Positions 6,511-14,290 of a DNA stretch of 31,222 bases are shown here, piece by piece (position 1 is the first letter of the stretch; every line of letters starts with the position of its first letter). This stretch comes from Syntrophomonadaceae bacterium (GTDB lineage: Bacteria > Bacillota > Dethiobacteria > DTU022): positions 1 to 31,222 of the forward strand of contig SLHT01000259.1 of NCBI GenBank assembly GCA_007136055.1, in the 5' to 3' direction. Below the pieces are notes generated by a model that was given only the letters and a program-made list of their open reading frames with translations, was not told the DNA's origin and ran no database searches. The position numbers were made by a program, and so were the translations under genes.

Positions 6511-8967
6511 TTAGCCAGTTTCAAAACGCGGATGCGGTTTGGGAGCCAGGAGCAATTTGCCCTCGGCATTCTTTTCCAAAGTTTCCCTCGCATGATACTC
6601 GTGATATTTACCGGCAAGCCAATCAGTTGTCAAGTCGTTGTAGTGTTTGCTTCCAAGATGCCCGGACTGACCCAGGGAAGCGATAGCTTTAGTATGGTCA
6701 AAATCAGCTCCATCGACACTTACACGGTAAGAGATACTCCAACTATTGTTGCCGAAAGGCCTGTCGGCGCCATATGCGGTTTGGTATGGCGTGTCGGTAT
6801 TGCCGGAAATAGGATGGCTCGGAGGATTGAAGATCCGATCCAACGGTGGCTTGATGTCAAAAGCATGAGGAAAACGGGCGATATGAATTTTGCCCCATTG
6901 CCAATCAAAAGGAGCGTTTGAAATCGTCCCGGACAGCCAGGCAAATGCTTCTTTAAAGGACGCCTGGAGCAGTTTTTCTTTTCCACCAACCAGTTTGAGC
7001 CAGGCCGAATTTTCATTTCTCAGAATCCGTAAAAGGGCAGTTGTGTCATGCCCGTAATACTCATTTGCGGGTAAGAGAATAGGATGAAAACCCTGTCCCA
7101 ACAGTTCGTAAATAGAATCAGGGTCTAGTTTTTGCTGCAGCAGAATCTTAACCATGAAATACCTGCTTACCTCGTAAACTGACGCTCCGACTGAATCGAC
7201 GTCCATCCGACCGTCCCATTCAAGGAAGAGATCAATAGCTTTATTCTCCCGGTCGGAAAAAATTTGCCTGCACTGATTAGAGGTTAGGATATCGCGAATA
7301 ATCTCACGGTATTCGACTGCCGGTATACAGTAGACGTCCTTAAACCAGGCATTGACATCTTCGGCGGTCACCTTAGATCCCGAACCTATCTTCGCCAGGA
7401 GTAAATCTTCAATACGTTTGGCCCTGTAGCCATTCATCCATGTATTTCCCAGGTAATAAGGATAATTGTCCTTAACTGGCTTGTTATTGGCCGTAATTAC
7501 ATATTCGCATGACGGATTGTAAGCGTGCGGCATTTCCTCGAAGGGGACATAGCCTTGCCAGTCGTACTGATCAGTCCACCCCGGGACTGGAACCATACCG
7601 GTATGTTTTGCAGCTCGAATTGGTGTTGTTCCCGTGCACCAGTAACCTATATTGTCTTCCCTGTCAATGTATACGATACTTAGCTGTGGAGCGGTAAACC
7701 TTTTCATTGCTTCGACAAAGTCGTCCCATGAACGTCCCTCGTTCAAAAGTCTGAAGCCTTCAAAAGTCTGGATTGGATTTAAGACTAAATCCTGGACTGA
7801 AATCGCTGTTGCACCTGTTTCGAGAACTTCGCTTATAATCGGGCCCCTGTGAGTAAGACGAACTGTTTCTGCGTGGTCCTGTTGACCTTTGACCTTAATA
7901 ATTTCTTCGATTATGGTCAGTGGTTTCTGTTCTCCTTTGTACTCGTAGGTGTTCTTTTCGGAGTCAACCTTTTCGATATAGGTGTCAGCGGCATCTGTAA
8001 AAGCCAGAGTTATACCCCAGGCAAAATGATTATTTGAACCGGTAATAACCACCGGCAGCCCCGGAAAACTTACGCCCCGCACACTCCTGTTTTCCGTCGT
8101 GTTAACCAGGACAATCTCATACCAGAGGCTGGGAGCGGAGAGGGCCAGGTGAATGTCGTTGGCCATGATCGGTTTGCCTGATTTGGTATGTTTTCCGCCG
8201 ATAACTATTGAATTCGAACCTTTTCCCTTTTTAAGGTAGGGTCCGTTCATTTTCTTCAGTATACCCTTCGGGTCGATAATGTTAAAATCGATACCTTCCG
8301 GTAGAATAGCGGTATCGTGATCGGGATAGTGAATTTCCCATTCCCGGGCCAGCTCTTCACCGATTGTAGCATAGAGTTTATAGCGAAGCAGTTCGCTTTG
8401 CCAGGCATGGCTTAACTGCCAGGACATGAGCAGCACAAAAGCCATACAGTCCTCACGGGTATACCGTTCGGGTTTGAAGCCGGCCAGGGAAAATTCCAGC
8501 GGCAGCCTGGAGGCAGGATCTTTAAGAAAGGCATTGACACCGTCCAGATAAGCATCAACTGTATCTTTCATTTCATCGGAAGCTAAATTAAGGCTTTCCA
8601 TGCCCAGACGTTCAAAACCGAAGGTGCGGGCCATGCGATCAGTATCGAGAGCATCAGGGCCAAAGACTTCACTTAACTTGCCTCTTGCAGCCCTGCGGTT
8701 TAATTCCATTTGCCACAATCGATCCTGGGCATGAATAAAGCCCTGGGCAAAGTAAAGATCGTGATCGTTCCGGGCATAAATATAGGGCCTGCCATATTGC
8801 TCTCTGAAGACTTCAACCACTTCAATTAAACCCTCGATCTCAATCGTACCCTCGATTTTGGGTAACCTTTTCCTGCTCATTGCTTTAAGGGGAGGTTTAA
8901 GAATTGCACCAACAATTGAGTTTAAAGCCGATCCGAAACCGTTTGAAGAGCTTCGTTGATCAGACAT
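6511..8967 (-). CDS. Penicillin acylase family N-terminal-nucleophile hydrolase
   Basis: This is an 818-residue amide hydrolase of the penicillin G acylase, cephalosporin acylase and AHL acylase superfamily. These are made as one chain and cut autocatalytically before a Ser that becomes the nucleophile. Here the cut should fall between G250 and S251 (KGSNSIVIGG), giving an alpha chain of about 250 and a beta chain of about 568 residues. Other family blocks are FAQGFIHAQDRLWQMEL near 73-89, GLPVVITGSNNHFAWG and FGNNSWSISY near the end. There is no evident signal peptide, unlike periplasmic or secreted relatives, so it probably acts in the cytoplasm. The true substrate (acyl amino acid, acyl-homoserine lactone or other amide) cannot be told. 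The downstream SDR and decarboxylase genes suggest use of the released amine or acid. A weak AGAGG ribosome site precedes the ATG. Confidence 0.92.
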   Translation of the reverse strand: MSDQRSSSNGFGSALNSIVGAILKPPLKAMSRKRLPKIEGTIEIEGLIEVVEVFREQYGRPYIYARNDHDLYFAQGFIHAQDRLWQMELNRRAARGKLSEVFGPDALDTDRMARTFGFERLGMESLNLASDEMKDTVDAYLDGVNAFLKDPASRLPLEFSLAGFKPERYTREDCMAFVLLMSWQLSHAWQSELLRYKLYATIGEELAREWEIHYPDHDTAILPEGIDFNIIDPKGILKKMNGPYLKKGKGSNSIVIGGKHTKSGKPIMANDIHLALSAPSLWYEIVLVNTTENRSVRGVSFPGLPVVITGSNNHFAWGITLAFTDAADTYIEKVDSEKNTYEYKGEQKPLTIIEEIIKVKGQQDHAETVRLTHRGPIISEVLETGATAISVQDLVLNPIQTFEGFRLLNEGRSWDDFVEAMKRFTAPQLSIVYIDREDNIGYWCTGTTPIRAAKHTGMVPVPGWTDQYDWQGYVPFEEMPHAYNPSCEYVITANNKPVKDNYPYYLGNTWMNGYRAKRIEDLLLAKIGSGSKVTAEDVNAWFKDVYCIPAVEYREIIRDILTSNQCRQIFSDRENKAIDLFLEWDGRMDVDSVGASVYEVSRYFMVKILLQQKLDPDSIYELLGQGFHPILLPANEYYGHDTTALLRILRNENSAWLKLVGGKEKLLQASFKEAFAWLSGTISNAPFDWQWGKIHIARFPHAFDIKPPLDRIFNPPSHPISGNTDTPYQTAYGADRPFGNNSWSISYRVSVDGADFDHTKAIASLGQSGHLGSKHYNDLTTDWLAGKYHEYHARETLEKNAEGKLLLAPKPHPRFETG

Positions 8968-9046
8968 AGCTGTGAGCCTCTTTTCGATTAATTTGAGATA
9001 ACGGTAAATATGGTCATAGACAGGAGCATGCTTTTCCTTCAGGGTA

Positions 9047-9076
9047 ATAATAACACGGTTTTAGGCTGCAGAGCAA
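9047..9076 (-). promoter_or_regulatory. Candidate promoter of the acylase gene
   Basis: On the minus strand TTGCTC (9076-9071) and TATTAT (9052-9047) are 18 bases apart, and the -10 has an upstream TGT giving an extended form. It stands back to back with the plus-strand promoter at 9115-9144, leaving about 38 bases between the two -35 elements for shared control. Confidence 0.45.
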
Positions 9077-9114
9077 TCCTGCCCGGCTTGAAGCAATCGC
9101 CGACCCCATGTCAT

Positions 9115-9144
9115 TTGACAGATTACCTGGAAATATGGCATAAT
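9115..9144 (+). promoter_or_regulatory. Promoter of the GlsB-like gene pair
   Basis: A perfect TTGACA (9115-9120) and CATAAT (9139-9144) are separated by 18 bases. Transcription would begin near 9151. This places the ATG at 9156 almost at the RNA end and supports a start further downstream. Confidence 0.65.
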
Positions 9145-9191
9145 TTAAATGAAACATGATAAGTATTCATTCTGGTCGGGAGGTGCTTATC

Positions 9192-9440
9192 CTGGGAATC
9201 TTGACATGGATTATTGTTGGCGCCATCGCTGGATGGCTGGCCAGCATGATTGCCGGAGGTGGTTTAGGCCTGATTGGCAATATTATTCTTGGTATTATCG
9301 GCGCCTTCGTTGGTGGCTGGCTGGCCGGAGAAATCTTTAACCTGCCTTATCATGTAACAGGATTCAACCTGACCTCGGTTCTTGTTGCTACCGGGGGTGC
9401 AGTTTTAGTCCTGTTCATAGTAAACCTGGTTAGACGCTAG
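9192..9440 (+). CDS. GlsB/YeaQ/YmgE-type stress-response membrane protein
   Basis: This small, Gly-rich protein has about three membrane helices and belongs to the transglycosylase-associated/GlsB family. From the proposed start it reads (M)GILTWIIVGAIAGWL and has 82 residues, which matches the usual length and N-terminus of the family. The start codon would be CTG at 9192, six bases after a strong GGGAGGTG (9178-9185). The only in-frame ATG (9156) has no ribosome site and lies about five bases after the predicted transcription start. GTG at 9183 overlaps the ribosome site, and TTG at 9201 is 15 bases away from it. The family is linked to envelope and general stress; the exact activity is not known. 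It is followed 41 bases later by another small membrane protein gene. Confidence 0.85.
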   Translation: MGILTWIIVGAIAGWLASMIAGGGLGLIGNIILGIIGAFVGGWLAGEIFNLPYHVTGFNLTSVLVATGGAVLVLFIVNLVRR

Positions 9441-9481
9441 TTTCCTTTCCATAAAACAGGTTAAGTAAGGAGGTGTAAAAG

Positions 9482-9646
9482 GTGGCTAAAAAAATTACTA
9501 AAAACCTGGGAATGCTGTTGCTGGCAATCTGGCTCATCCTGTTTGGTCTGCTACAATTAGTTGACATCGGCATTCCAGAAATCGGCGGCATACTATTACC
9601 CCTGCTTGCCATTGCAGCCGGTGTATTATTACTGCTGAACAAGTAG
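9482..9646 (+). CDS. 54-residue membrane protein, partner of the GlsB-like gene
   Basis: The gene starts with GTG eight bases after AAGGAGG and reads MAKKITKNLGMLLLAIWLIL, with a second hydrophobic helix running to the C-terminus (GGILLPLLAIAAGVLLLLNK). A basic N-terminus followed by two helices joined by a short polar turn (VDIGIPEI) suggests a helical hairpin in the membrane. Similar short proteins are common in Firmicutes, but no function is known to me. It shares the promoter at 9115-9144 with the GlsB-like gene, and both end at the terminator at 9681-9730, so they form a two-gene transcript probably tied to envelope stress. Confidence 0.8.
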   Translation: MAKKITKNLGMLLLAIWLILFGLLQLVDIGIPEIGGILLPLLAIAAGVLLLLNK

Positions 9647-9680
9647 CCAGTTGAACTGGTGTTCTGCAATCATGAAATTA

Positions 9681-9730
9681 AAGCTATGAGCGGCAACTTA
9701 TAATCTCCGCTCATAGCTTTTCTGTTATTT
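9681..9730. terminator. Strong rho-independent terminator, probably bidirectional
   Basis: A 13-bp perfect stem, AAGCTATGAGCGG (9681-9693) with CCGCTCATAGCTT (9707-9719), is followed on the plus strand by a T-rich tail. A-rich sequence on the other side (AAATTAAAG) gives the minus strand a partial U-tract as well. It ends the GlsB pair and could also stop the lipoprotein transcript. Confidence 0.85.
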
Positions 9731-9963
9731 TCTTATTCAGACAGGCAGCAGTTTTTTGGCCCAATAAGCATGACCATGAATAACAGCCTGCGATCAAATG
9801 GGCCCTTGACGAGGGGCAACATACATGAGCGGGTTTCAGAATGCTGGAAAAGTTTTCTTTGTCCCATACTTTTTCCAGGTCAGTCAGCACCAGGGTGATC
9901 TCTCCCGAACGAATCCACTGTCCGCTATAGCCCCGCAGTATCTTGCCGGGTGGCAAGTGACAG

Positions 9964-9990
9964 GGGAAGATGACAGGTGCCCCGTCCCCC
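9964..9990 (-). repeat. GC-rich repeat, copy B, directly behind the lipoprotein gene
   Basis: The core TGACAGGTGCCCCGTCCCCC (plus strand) matches copy A at 1635-1662 in 16 of 20 bases, and the flanks are similar (GGAAGA here, GGAGG there). TGACAGG is repeated just before it, at 9958-9964. As with copy A, it lies immediately 3' of a minus-strand gene, about 10 bases after the stop codon. Confidence 0.5.
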
Positions 9991-9999
9991 TCTAATCTG

Positions 10000-10380
10000 T
10001 CAGTAGAGGGTTAGGCCATGCTCTGTTTTTTGCAGGTTCTTTTGTTTTTGCTGCCAAATCATATCGTCGAGGGTTCCCGGTTTGTAAGGGCTTCCAGTGG
10101 GATTTGGTATTGGTGTGGTTTCGCGGTCAGCTGAGGAAGAGACCTGATTCGTGTTTTCATCACTTTCTCCGGCTGCAAACTCTGTTTCTTCAAAGTCAAG
10201 CGGTTCGGAATCGAGGTTTAGAATGTCTAACTGGCGATAGGAAAGCTTCAACCATTCTGGCATAGCGGCATTTTCTGAAACCGGTTCTGTTTCCGGGGCT
10301 TTTTGCTCAATTAATCCACAACTGCTCAGAAATACAGCACTTGATAAGGCAAGGACCAGGATCAAGAAGGTTCTAAGCAA
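10000..10380 (-). CDS. Lipoprotein of unknown function
   Basis: The 126-residue product has a typical lipoprotein signal: hydrophobic residues 4-17 and the lipobox LSSC with Cys21. It should therefore be exported and anchored to the outer face of the membrane. The mature part is acidic and low in complexity (many Glu, Ser, Asp, Asn, Pro), with a short amphipathic stretch, MPEWLKLSYRQLDILNLDSE, and a C-terminal segment, TLDDMIWQQKQKNL. No family is recognised. The start is TTG, 12 bases after AGGAGG; an ATT two codons upstream is an unlikely alternative. It is transcribed alone from an extended -10 promoter at 10440-10448, and a GC-rich repeat follows its stop. Confidence 0.75.
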   Translation of the reverse strand: MLRTFLILVLALSSAVFLSSCGLIEQKAPETEPVSENAAMPEWLKLSYRQLDILNLDSEPLDFEETEFAAGESDENTNQVSSSADRETTPIPNPTGSPYKPGTLDDMIWQQKQKNLQKTEHGLTLY

Positions 10381-10439
10381 AAGAATGCAGATCCTCCTTT
10401 CCTTCCAGGCATTTCAGGATCATTTCTTACTTCAGCTTA

Positions 10440-10448
10440 ATTATAACA
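10440..10448 (-). promoter_or_regulatory. Extended -10 promoter of the lipoprotein gene
   Basis: The minus strand reads TGTTATAAT (10448-10440), a full extended -10 element, about 60 bases before the TTG start. There is no clear -35, which such promoters can do without. Confidence 0.5.
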
Positions 10449-10449
10449 T

Positions 10450-10782
10450 ACCTGAGTTTCGGAACCTACTCGAAAATTAGAGGTGACTGTTTCAAGACCT
10501 TTCGGTCTAATACAGATCCCCTCCTCTTTAACCGCACCAAAACTTCTCTGCTTCTGGGTGTCGCTTAAGATCGTTCCGTCAATTGAGCTATTTCAATCTT
10601 TCACCGATTATATATACTGTTACTGCCGCTTTTTTCATGCCCCTCGTAAGTGCAGCAGCAGATCCGCCCCTGAAGCATTACCGGTATCATTCTTGGCAAA
10701 GCAGTACGAAAACCACAGGAGAATAGTTTTTGAACATAATCAAGCCGCCAGTTCCCGGGGGGAAACCCTGTAAGGGGTTAAG
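10450..10782. other. Intergenic region with no recognisable gene
   Basis: Reading frames exist on both strands (the longest plus-strand one is 96 codons, 10483-10773), but none has a ribosome site or a sequence that resembles a known family. Behind the MFS gene a short AACCC/GGGTT stem (10764-10779) without T-run is the only structure seen. The region may hold decayed coding sequence. Confidence 0.5.
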
Positions 10783-12012
10783 CTAGCGGTATTCAAACCC
10801 GCTTATTTTTCGGGCCAGGCCAACAGCAGGAGGACCTATAAGCGCCCCCAGGCCGAGGATAAAGAATGCTGGCCCCCACTGAGGAGTATAGCCTAATGCT
10901 CCCACTAAAGCTGCAGGGTTAGTCAAATCAAGCACCATACCGAAAGCTGCTGGTGCAATTGCTGCTGCAGTCCAGCCTACAAATGACTGCACTGCCATGG
11001 CACTACCCAGGTATTCAAAGGGAACCAACTCAGTTACTGACGTGGAGAGCACTGATGACTCTGCCGTAACCAAAAACCCGTAAACCAGGCTGATTAGGAT
11101 TACCAGGACTGCCGGCCAGGGCCTGATCCAACCAAAAAGCAGTGAGCAGGCTGCGCTTGAAAACATGATTGCCTGAATTGTCCGCACCCGACCGAAGCGG
11201 TCGGAAAGGGCGCCGGCCAGAGCCGTCGAAAACCCGCCTGCCAATATGATTACAGCAGAAAATACTGCCCCGTAACTTGTTGCCGTTGCCATATCCATGT
11301 TCCTTCCAACCATTGCCGCGGCGAAAAATGCAACAATCCACCCCCGCATTCCGAACATTTCCCACATGTGAGCAGCATAACCGATCATAACCAGGAGCGC
11401 CGGCCGGTTAGCAAAAACCTGCCTGAAAGCACCCTTCTTTTTACCCGCTCGCAACGGCGGCACACTTTCAAGAGCAAATGCGGCAATCAAACCACCGGCA
11501 ATCGGCCCGAGCGAGGTAACAAAGATCGCTGTTCGCCAGGTAAAAAGACCGGTCAAAATACCACTGAAAAGTAGAGATAAAGCTGTCCCCAGCGAAAATG
11601 CCCCCACGTACAAACCAATTGCCCAACCGCGTCGCTCAGGGCTGAATTTAGCAGAAACCATCTTTAAACCCGGCATATAGGTTCCCGCCAATCCAAACCC
11701 GGTCAGGCAGCGCAGGATCAGGCCTGACATAAATGAGTCGGCAAATAATGCAAAGGCCAGACCCGCCAAACCCGCCCAAAGGGCTGAAACCACGTATATT
11801 TTCTTTGCATCAACATAATCGGTCAGCGTAGACAAAATAATCACCAGGATGATATAACCAACCTGGTAAGCGCTGTAAATCAAGCCTGCCTCGGTATTGG
11901 TCAATCCCCACTCCTGCTTGATGATCGGCAGGACAGCAGAATAATTGAGCAATACCAGCATGGTTCCGATTTCTGCCAGACAAAGCAGGTAAAGCCAGAT
12001 TTTATCGCGCAT
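10783..12012 (-). CDS. Major facilitator superfamily (MFS) transporter
   Basis: This 409-residue, 12-helix secondary transporter keeps the usual MFS layout of two six-helix halves joined by a basic cytoplasmic loop (LRAGKKKGAF). A motif-A-like loop occurs in both halves: LTDYVDAKK after helix 2 and GALSDRFGRVRT after helix 8. RCLTGFGLAGTYMPG in helix 4 is typical of anion, cyanate or sugar-acid type MFS carriers, but the substrate cannot be assigned. The ATG has only a weak GGTGA ribosome site. No partner gene lies on its strand; the next gene upstream is divergent, and the 285-base gap contains a TATAAT (12229-12234) pointing away from it, without a -35. Confidence 0.88.
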   Translation of the reverse strand: MRDKIWLYLLCLAEIGTMLVLLNYSAVLPIIKQEWGLTNTEAGLIYSAYQVGYIILVIILSTLTDYVDAKKIYVVSALWAGLAGLAFALFADSFMSGLILRCLTGFGLAGTYMPGLKMVSAKFSPERRGWAIGLYVGAFSLGTALSLLFSGILTGLFTWRTAIFVTSLGPIAGGLIAAFALESVPPLRAGKKKGAFRQVFANRPALLVMIGYAAHMWEMFGMRGWIVAFFAAAMVGRNMDMATATSYGAVFSAVIILAGGFSTALAGALSDRFGRVRTIQAIMFSSAACSLLFGWIRPWPAVLVILISLVYGFLVTAESSVLSTSVTELVPFEYLGSAMAVQSFVGWTAAAIAPAAFGMVLDLTNPAALVGALGYTPQWGPAFFILGLGALIGPPAVGLARKISGFEYR

Positions 12013-12297
12013 AGTTCACCATCAGAATTAAACATTTTATTCTTCTCAATAAAACTAAATACTCCTTTACAGGGCTTCTTTCCTTTAATAATAGAAGAAA
12101 ACATAAATTTTATAATGAAAGAAATCAGATCGCTAACCTGGCTGTAAGAACAACACATAAATACGGTCTATTCCAGGCAACGACTGTGATAAATAAGATT
12201 GTATTTAAATATTGCATAAACCTTTTATTATAATATATGATATATTTAATACGTAGATTTTGCATCACCTAATAATTAATGAAAGGAACGAACTGTC

Positions 12298-12627
12298 ATG
12301 AAGATTGAAATTATTAAAAGCCAGGTTGTGTTTTCTCCTGAAAACAGCGAGGAAAAAGCAAAACTAACCGCTGTGTGGAAAATACTGGTCGATTGTGTCG
12401 GTGACAGCAGAAAACTGGTGCCGGTCGGTGAGTATGTTCCGCAAAAAAACGACAAAGGCGCCTCCTTCTACATTGAAGGACTGGATGCCCGGGACAGCTC
12501 CTTTGTTAAAGTTAGGTTAGAACGTGATGAACAGGTTTACTGTAAAACATGTAACAAGCTTCTGAGCCTAAAAACAGGAGAAGTTATTCCCTTGTGCTGC
12601 GGAAAAATGATGGAAATTGTAAATTAA
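12298..12627 (+). CDS. Small protein with C-terminal desulforedoxin-like metal site
   Basis: The 109-residue protein begins with an unrecognised domain of about 75 residues. It ends in YCKTCNKLLSLKTGEVIPLCCGKMM. The four cysteines C82, C85, C100 and C101 have the CxxC...CC spacing of desulforedoxin and the N-terminal domain of desulfoferrodoxin, which bind one Fe (or Zn) in a tetrahedral site. In those proteins the site is at the N-terminus; here it closes the chain. A role in electron transfer or oxidative-stress handling in an anaerobe is plausible but inferred. AAAGGA lies about ten bases before the ATG. A good terminator follows at 12649-12687, so it is a single-gene unit. Confidence 0.8.
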   Translation: MKIEIIKSQVVFSPENSEEKAKLTAVWKILVDCVGDSRKLVPVGEYVPQKNDKGASFYIEGLDARDSSFVKVRLERDEQVYCKTCNKLLSLKTGEVIPLCCGKMMEIVN

Positions 12628-12648
12628 CTTAACTCCCTTTTGCAAATA

Positions 12649-12687
12649 GGCAGCAATGCTCTTAAGGGTATTGCTGCCATTTTTTTG
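12649..12687 (+). terminator. Rho-independent terminator behind the metal-site protein
   Basis: Stem GGCAGCAAT (12649-12657) pairs with ATTGCTGCC (12670-12678) around a 12-base loop and is followed by ATTTTTTTG. Confidence 0.85.
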
Positions 12688-12703
12688 TATTGCACTGTAA
12701 AAG

Positions 12704-12733
12704 TTGACATGTAACTGAAAATTGTGATAGCAT
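12704..12733 (+). promoter_or_regulatory. Promoter of the YihY/BrkB gene
   Basis: A perfect TTGACA (12704-12709) is followed after 18 bases by TAGCAT (12728-12733), with TG just upstream of it giving an extended -10. It lies between the preceding terminator and the start codon. Confidence 0.5.
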
Positions 12734-12776
12734 TGCCTGGCATTAAACAAATCCTTAACAACAAGTTGATTTAATT

Positions 12777-14114
12777 ATGGTTAAAAAAAGAATTTCCGAC
12801 TTCCAAAGCAAGGTTAAAAAAACCGTCCATTTCATTAGTGTCGATATTTGGCGCATGCCTTTAAAAGACTTATCCTTCGGCAAGACCTTCCTGATTACAC
12901 AGCTGCGTATCTTGCTCCTGGCCCTGCGGGGAGTAAGGGAAGATAAAGTTATGCTGCGCGCACCAGCCCTGACGTTTTATTCGATATTCAGCATAGTTCC
13001 GGCCGTAGCGCTGGCTTTCAGTATAGCCAGGGGCTTTGGTCTGGAAATGTACGTAGAACGCCAGCTGAAGATAGCCCTGGCAGGACAGGAAGATGTTTTG
13101 CACTGGGTAATGGAGTTGACAGAATCATTCCTGCACCAATTCAACGGTGGTGCTTTAGCCGTTTCCGGCCTGGTAATCCTGCTCTATACTATAACCATGC
13201 TGCTGGTCAATATGGAAAAATCTTTTAACGAAATCTGGCAGGTCAGCAGAGGCAGACCCTGGTCACGCAAATTCACCGACTATTTTGTCATGATGTTTAT
13301 CGCGCCTCTTTTTATGATCATGGCGGGAGTTGCAACCGTTTTCCTGCAGACCCAGGCACAGGAAATGAAAAGCGTTATTTTAAGCCCCCTGCTGCTGATT
13401 TTAATCAGATTCCTGCCCTATATCCTGGTCTGGTCAGTATTTACCATTCTCTATATGGTCATGCCCAACACCGGAGTTCAATTTAAATCTGCCTTAATCG
13501 CCGGTATCATTGCCGGTACTATGTTTCTATTTGTTCAGTGGGTCTATATTACTTTTCAAGTTGGGGCCACAGCTTACAGCACCATATACGGTTCCTTCGC
13601 CGCATTCCCCCTGCTCCTGCTCTGGATGCAGGTAAGCTGGATTGTTGTGCTTTTTGGAGCAGAACTCTCTTTTGCCAATCACAACGTAGACAACTACGAG
13701 TTTGAAGCAGAAACTAAAAACATGAGCCCTTTCAATAAAAAAATACTTTCCCTTTACATAATGCAGCTTATAGTTTGCAATTTTAAAAAAGGAGCACCAC
13801 CGCTCACCCCTGAGCAAGTTTCGAAAACCCTTCAGATTCCGAACAGCCTGGTTCGCAATATATTAAACGACCTGGAAGCAGTCAACCTGATTAACGCCAC
13901 CAGGACAGACCAGTCCAAAAAAAGCGCCTATCAACCGGCAATTGACATCCATACCATCAGCATCAAAATGGCCGTTGAACGCCTCGATAATAAAGGCAAA
14001 GATGTGTTGATCGCCAAACCGTCACCCGCGCTTGATACTCTAAAGAAAACCCTGCACCAATTCTATAACCTAATAGAGCAGTCGGACAAAAACCAGCTGT
14101 TGAAAGATCTATAG
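12777..14114 (+). CDS. YihY/BrkB family membrane protein with C-terminal winged helix
   Basis: The family, once mislabelled RNase BN, consists of six-helix membrane proteins of unresolved function. The conserved entry ALTFYSIFSIVPAVAL is at about 65-80, and hydrophobic helices continue to about 307, with LWMQVSWIVVLFGAELSFA as the usual last helix. A soluble tail (about 335-445) resembles a winged-helix domain: LTPEQVSKTLQIPNSLVRNILNDLEAVNLI reads as helix-turn-helix plus recognition helix. Many family members end soon after the last helix, so this tail hints at DNA binding or protein contact; relatives with such tails are known among Firmicutes and proteobacteria. The ribosome site is weak. 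The gene has its own promoter, and the following channel gene has one too. Confidence 0.87.
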   Translation: MVKKRISDFQSKVKKTVHFISVDIWRMPLKDLSFGKTFLITQLRILLLALRGVREDKVMLRAPALTFYSIFSIVPAVALAFSIARGFGLEMYVERQLKIALAGQEDVLHWVMELTESFLHQFNGGALAVSGLVILLYTITMLLVNMEKSFNEIWQVSRGRPWSRKFTDYFVMMFIAPLFMIMAGVATVFLQTQAQEMKSVILSPLLLILIRFLPYILVWSVFTILYMVMPNTGVQFKSALIAGIIAGTMFLFVQWVYITFQVGATAYSTIYGSFAAFPLLLLWMQVSWIVVLFGAELSFANHNVDNYEFEAETKNMSPFNKKILSLYIMQLIVCNFKKGAPPLTPEQVSKTLQIPNSLVRNILNDLEAVNLINATRTDQSKKSAYQPAIDIHTISIKMAVERLDNKGKDVLIAKPSPALDTLKKTLHQFYNLIEQSDKNQLLKDL

Positions 14115-14220
14115 GATCACAGTAAATGATCATGGTTTATACTGCAGCGAAATGGATAATATAATTATCTTTCCGAAAAGTGGTACCGAAAAGAGCTGTT
14201 GTCAGAACTGCCCATAGATA

Positions 14221-14229
14221 TGCTATAAT
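14221..14229 (+). promoter_or_regulatory. Extended -10 promoter of the potassium channel gene
   Basis: TGCTATAAT is a perfect extended -10. A TTGTCA at 14199-14204 is 19 bases away, slightly far for a -35. Transcription would begin near 14236. Confidence 0.6.
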
Positions 14230-14290
14230 ACCCCTGAACTATTAATTCAATTTGTTGCCGGAAACTTTATATGTAAAGGAAGCATTAACA

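Noticed and set aside
9711..9956. Minus-strand open frame of 81 codons between the terminator and the lipoprotein gene
   Set aside because: It has coding-like composition in its first 60 codons and may be a gene fragment, but it lacks a ribosome site, overlaps the terminator stem and matches no family I can name.
10483..10773. Plus-strand open frame of 96 codons upstream of the MFS gene end
   Set aside because: No ribosome site, unusual amino-acid mix (many Ser, Phe, Cys) and no family likeness.
12226..12251. AT-rich sequence resembling a PerR/Fur-type palindrome upstream of the metal-site protein
   Set aside because: Pairing base by base leaves only five outer matches on each side; the rest is ordinary AT-rich DNA. 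The TATAAT inside it has no -35 at a proper distance.
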